Source: Usnea hakonensis (lineage: Eukaryota; Ascomycota; Lecanoromycetes; Lecanorales; Parmeliaceae). Taken from it: 12,462 nt of DNA. How positions within the stretch are numbered: the stretch's first letter is position 1; the number at the start of each line of letters is the position of its first letter. Positions 11,021-12,462 of the stretch are shown here, in pieces. The notes beneath the pieces are model-generated. The model was not told where the DNA came from, did no database searches, and saw nothing but the letters and a program-made list of their open reading frames with translations. Position numbers and translations under genes: made by a program. The stretch spans positions 1 to 12,462 of the forward strand of contig BLJB01000696.1 in NCBI GenBank assembly GCA_013423325.1, in the 5' to 3' direction.

Positions 11021-11272
11021 GCGACTATATAGAGAAATATAACCTTCTTCCCCTAGAGTAGATAGGTATATAGAAAGGCCGGTCTACCGAGATAGCCCTA
11101 GAAATAATAGTTAATATAGTATATATAGTATAGGGTAGTAGTAAGTAGTATATAGCTAGCCTACTCTCTCTAGACGTAGTAGGGGTATTTAATAACGTGT
11201 CCTATAAGCGGCTTCTCTATAACCTCAAGTCTAAGGGGGTCCCCCCCTGGATGGTAAACTGGACGTCGAGCT
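10774..11272. repeat. Fold-back inverted repeat, 247-bp arms, 5-nt spacer
   Basis: The left arm (10,774-11,020) and right arm (11,026-11,272) are reverse complements with the same length and spacer GCGAC (11,021-11,025). The left outer end AGCTCGACGTC matches the right outer end GACGTCGAGCT. The arms differ at scattered positions, mostly C/T or G/A as RIP would produce, with private changes on both sides, for example CTTAGACTTAAG in the left arm against CTCAAGTCTAAG on the right. The arms are the RT region of the LINE, head to head. Beyond 11,272 the LINE sequence stops. Confidence 0.92.
11026..11272 (+). pseudogene. Inverted LINE RT fragment, lightly mutated
   Basis: On the plus strand this fragment reads the conserved centre of the LINE reverse transcriptase: YNLLP, then ALEIIVN near 11,095-11,118, then LDVVGVFNNVSYKRLLYNL from 11,170 and KGVPPWMVNW up to 11,260. 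The family form is D-x-x-G-A-F-(D/N)-N-V. An internal amber at 11,146 fits a former CAG. Unlike the rest of the block, its outer half keeps TGG, GTG and ATG, so it has escaped most RIP. The frame runs out of the LINE and stops at 11,278 (TAA). It has no start or both ends of the gene, and cannot make a working enzyme. Confidence 0.88.
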
Positions 11273-11280
11273 ATAAGTAA

Positions 11281-11439
11281 GTTATTTAATAAATTACTCG
11301 ATTATAGTAAATAAGTTACTTAATAAATTACTTAATTATAGTAATCGAATTACTTAATAAATTACTTAGCTTTAGTAATCGAATTATTTAATAAACTACT
11401 CGATTATAATAAGTAAATCACTTAATAAATTACTTAGCT
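11281..11439. repeat. 34-bp minisatellite, about 4.7 units
   Basis: Units start at 11,281, 11,315, 11,349 and 11,383, each 34 bp and about 80% alike, with a partial fifth from 11,417 to 11,439. Each contains the core ACTTAATAAATTACT or a C/T variant, followed by a GATTATAGTAA-like half. It begins within about 8 bp of the end of the inverted LINE fragment. No protein frame is apparent. Confidence 0.88.
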
Positions 11440-11580
11440 AGATATATACTCCCGCGAGAAAATTCGATAAAACTTCGAGTCTCGAATTTAGATTCTTAGT
11501 AGTATTAATATTTATCGTTATACGATCTTCTTATCGCTACGTTAATTCTTAAAAAATTTAATTTTTTTTTCTCTTTTTTT
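11440..11580. other. Non-coding spacer, possible outer arm of the palindrome
   Basis: AT-rich with several CG sites and a long T-run at about 11,562-11,581. I see no gene. Parts (GAAAATTCGAT near 11,458, CGCTACG near 11,535) loosely match the reverse complement of 12,060-12,160, so the palindrome to the right may extend here. Confidence 0.4.
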
Positions 11581-11583
11581 TTA

Positions 11584-12032
11584 GTTAGTAAGTTAAGTCT
11601 ATTAATAGTAAAAAATTTCTATAACTAATAATTTAAATTTATTAATAGTAAAAAATTTATATTATTTAATAAGCTCGACTTACTAATTCTACGAATTTTC
11701 TATTATTAGTAAGTCGATTTTACTAATCTAACGAATTTCTGACTTTTCGCTAATTACGTAAAGTTAGTAATTCGAAAATTTACCGAAACTTTTTAGATTT
11801 ATTAATATCGGGGTAAGTTAAGATATTAAATCTCTCTCTAGAGCCCCTAATATTAATAAATCTAAAAATAAAAGTTAAATATTTAATTTACTCTTTACGC
11901 GATTCGTATTAATAGTAAAAAATTCGTAGAATTAGTAACTCGACTCTACTAATAGTAGAAAATACGTACGATTAATACTATAACTTTACTAAATATACGA
12001 AATTTCTACTATTAGTAGAGTCGACTTACTTT
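11584..12032. repeat. Large degenerate palindrome (fold-back or MITE-like)
   Basis: The sequence folds on itself around a loop at about 11,814-11,843. The best inner arms are TTTTAGATTTATTAATAT at 11,791 and its complement ending at 11,867. Outward, TTTTCTATTATTAGTAAGTCG (11,695 on) pairs with the region ending near 11,964, and AGTAAGTTAAGTCTATTAAT (11,587 on) pairs with 12,010-12,032. The left side has an extra internal copy of ATTAATAGTAAAAAATTT. T-runs on the left (about 11,562-11,581) and 13 A's on the right (12,033-12,045) continue the symmetry. No coding capacity is seen. It could be a non-autonomous DNA transposon, or part of an LTR. Confidence 0.72.
11940..12024. repeat. Perfect 22-bp inverted repeat inside the palindrome
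   Basis: Positions 11,940-11,961 (TCGACTCTACTAATAG... ) are the exact reverse complement of 12,003-12,024, with a 41-nt loop. Perfect pairing is notable in such mutated DNA. The unit is also related to copies near 11,600, 11,640 and 11,700. Confidence 0.88.
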
Positions 12033-12045
12033 AAAAAAAAAAAAA

Positions 12046-12221
12046 GACGCTAAAATTAAAGTTTAGAAGTAGCGAAAATAACTAATACTTTATAATAATA
12101 TAAATAATAACGCTATAAATCTAAAAATAATCTAAATCGAATTTTTTATAAAAAATATATATACGCGTTATAGACTTATATTAGTAAGCTTATTATATTA
12201 TATATAAATTAATTTAATTAA
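12046..12221. other. Non-coding spacer
   Basis: AT-rich, RIP-mutated sequence with no readable frame on either strand and no clear tandem repeat. It may be the outer right arm of the palindrome (its reverse complement loosely matches 11,450-11,560). Confidence 0.4.
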
Positions 12222-12352
12222 ATTTTAAAGACTTTTAATAAATTATTTCGAATTATATAAATTATACGAATTATACGAATTATTAATATTTTACGAATTT
12301 TACGAATTTTACGAATTTTACGAATTCTACGAATCGTACGAATTATACGTAT
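12222..12352. repeat. 9-bp tandem array, direct copy of the repeat at window start
   Basis: After TTAAAGACTTTTAATAAATT the sequence runs in 9-base units from about 12,245 to 12,352 (about twelve units, consensus T-N-T-A-C-G-A-A-T), the most regular being TTTACGAAT at 12,290, 12,299, 12,308 and 12,317. The same opening and unit style occur at 1-94 in the same orientation. On the minus strand the units translate as repeating Ile-Arg-Lys/Ile, which explains a 60-codon open frame there. It may be the 3' end of the gypsy 3' LTR or a shared minisatellite. Confidence 0.85.
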
Positions 12353-12365
12353 AGTATCCGATAAC

Positions 12366-12462
12366 CGCCGAGAGGCAACAAATGTGACTCTCCACACCAT
12401 TATTTAGATTATTCCTCCACCACATTTATATGATATAATTCAAATGATCTAGATCTATTCTA
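12366..12462. other. Non-RIP flanking sequence
   Basis: From about 12,366 the sequence again has normal CA and TG (GGCAACAAATGTGACTC near 12,374), in sharp contrast with everything to the left. This is most likely single-copy DNA beside the transposon nest. No gene or RNA is recognisable in the short stretch available. Confidence 0.75.

Larger units (their letters stand above)
9081..11025 (-). mobile_element. LINE B: 5'-truncated second copy of the same LINE
   Basis: Plus-strand sequence from 9,082 matches that from 1,391 almost base for base over about 1,940 bp (e.g. both contain GGGCGGAGCTTTCGGCTTTT, at 1,939 and 9,635), apart from C/T and G/A differences. It carries only the 3' part of the LINE, from mid-RT to the tail, so it is 5'-truncated as most LINE insertions are. 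It is less mutated than LINE A: many positions keep C or G where A has T or A. It lies in gypsy pol. No target-site duplication is visible because its 5' end runs into an inverted copy of itself at 11,026. Confidence 0.88.
1..12365. other. RIP-mutated, AT-rich repeat block
   Basis: The whole block lacks CA and TG dinucleotides on both strands almost completely, while TA is in great excess and CG, CT and TC are still common. This pattern is the known product of repeat-induced point mutation in Pezizomycotina, which converts C to T mainly in CpA of duplicated DNA. Rare surviving TG/CA sites include those near 50-70, 1,394, 4,190, 4,262, 6,268, 7,923, 8,325, 9,083-9,130 and 11,208-11,262. Every former gene inside is broken by many TAG/TAA codons that fit former CAG, CAA or TGG. 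The block is a nest of one gypsy-type element and two LINE copies. The depletion is read by eye, not computed, but it is striking on every line. Confidence 0.92.

Noticed and set aside
10774..11272. Fold-back as a sequencing or assembly artefact
   Set aside because: The arms differ by many RIP-type changes private to each side, so they have been separate for a long time. Long reads would settle it.
10774..11272. Classical twin-priming inversion of LINE B
   Set aside because: Twin priming inverts a different, upstream segment; here the same 247 bp is present in both orientations.
11281..11439. CRISPR array
   Set aside because: The repeats are contiguous 34-bp units without unique spacers, in a eukaryotic transposon nest.
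12245..12352. Telomeric repeat array
   Set aside because: The 9-bp unit is not TTAGGG-like, varies between units, and continues into ordinary DNA.
1..12365. Mitochondrial or AT-rich bacterial/protist DNA
   Set aside because: Low GC alone would not remove CA and TG while sparing CG. The wrecked frames belong to retrotransposons and the flank is normal.
12218..12400. 60-codon minus-strand open frame with Ile-Arg-Lys repeats
   Set aside because: It is a translation of the 9-bp tandem array. Composition is extreme, it crosses the RIP border, and no family resemblance is seen.
1..12462. tRNA, rRNA or other structured RNA genes
   Set aside because: No cloverleaf, conserved rRNA core or known RNA motif was recognised on either strand.

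Overview
The window is almost entirely transposon wreckage from the nuclear genome of a filamentous ascomycete (Pezizomycotina-type). The decisive clue is base composition. From position 1 to about 12,365 the dinucleotides CA and TG are nearly absent on both strands (I find only about twenty by eye), TA is in great excess, and CG, CT and TC remain common. This is the signature of repeat-induced point mutation (RIP), which turns CpA into TpA in duplicated DNA. Glutamine and tryptophan codons have become stops, so no long open reading frame survives. Read with RIP in mind (TAG/TAA as former CAG/CAA or TGG, Tyr as former Cys/His, Asn as former Asp), several former proteins can be recognised. The last ~90 bases contain ordinary CA and TG, so the repeat block ends within the window.

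Layout. (1) Positions 1-98 hold a short 9-bp-periodic repeat that recurs at 12,222-12,352; these may be the 3' ends of two LTRs. (2) A plus-strand Ty3/gypsy-type LTR retrotransposon runs from the left edge to about 9,080: leader, gag (about 430-1,390, then 6,671-7,740), retropepsin (about 7,843) and reverse transcriptase (about 8,490-9,080). RNase H, integrase and the rest of pol are missing. (3) Its gag is split by a nearly full-length non-LTR retrotransposon (LINE A, 1,391-6,670, minus strand) flanked by a perfect 16-bp target-site duplication. LINE A has an ORF1 with CCHC zinc knuckles and an ORF2 with APE-type endonuclease, reverse transcriptase and a C-terminal Cys/His region, as in the Tad1 clade. 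(4) A second, 5'-truncated copy of the same LINE (LINE B, about 9,081-11,025, minus strand) cuts gypsy pol just after its catalytic motif. It ends in a fold-back: 247 bp of its RT region are repeated head-to-head across a 5-nt spacer (10,774-11,272). (5) Positions 11,273-12,365 are non-coding and repeat-structured: a 34-bp minisatellite, a large degenerate palindrome centred near 11,829, and a 9-bp tandem array. (6) From about 12,366 the sequence is non-mutated flank with no recognisable gene.

The elements do not work together; they are nested fossils. Insertion order reads directly: gypsy first, then LINE A into gag and LINE B into pol, with RIP acting on the copies. The inverted LINE segment at 11,026-11,272 is visibly less mutated than the rest and still encodes a readable RT motif. 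I see no RNA genes, CRISPR arrays, host protein genes or functional novel system.
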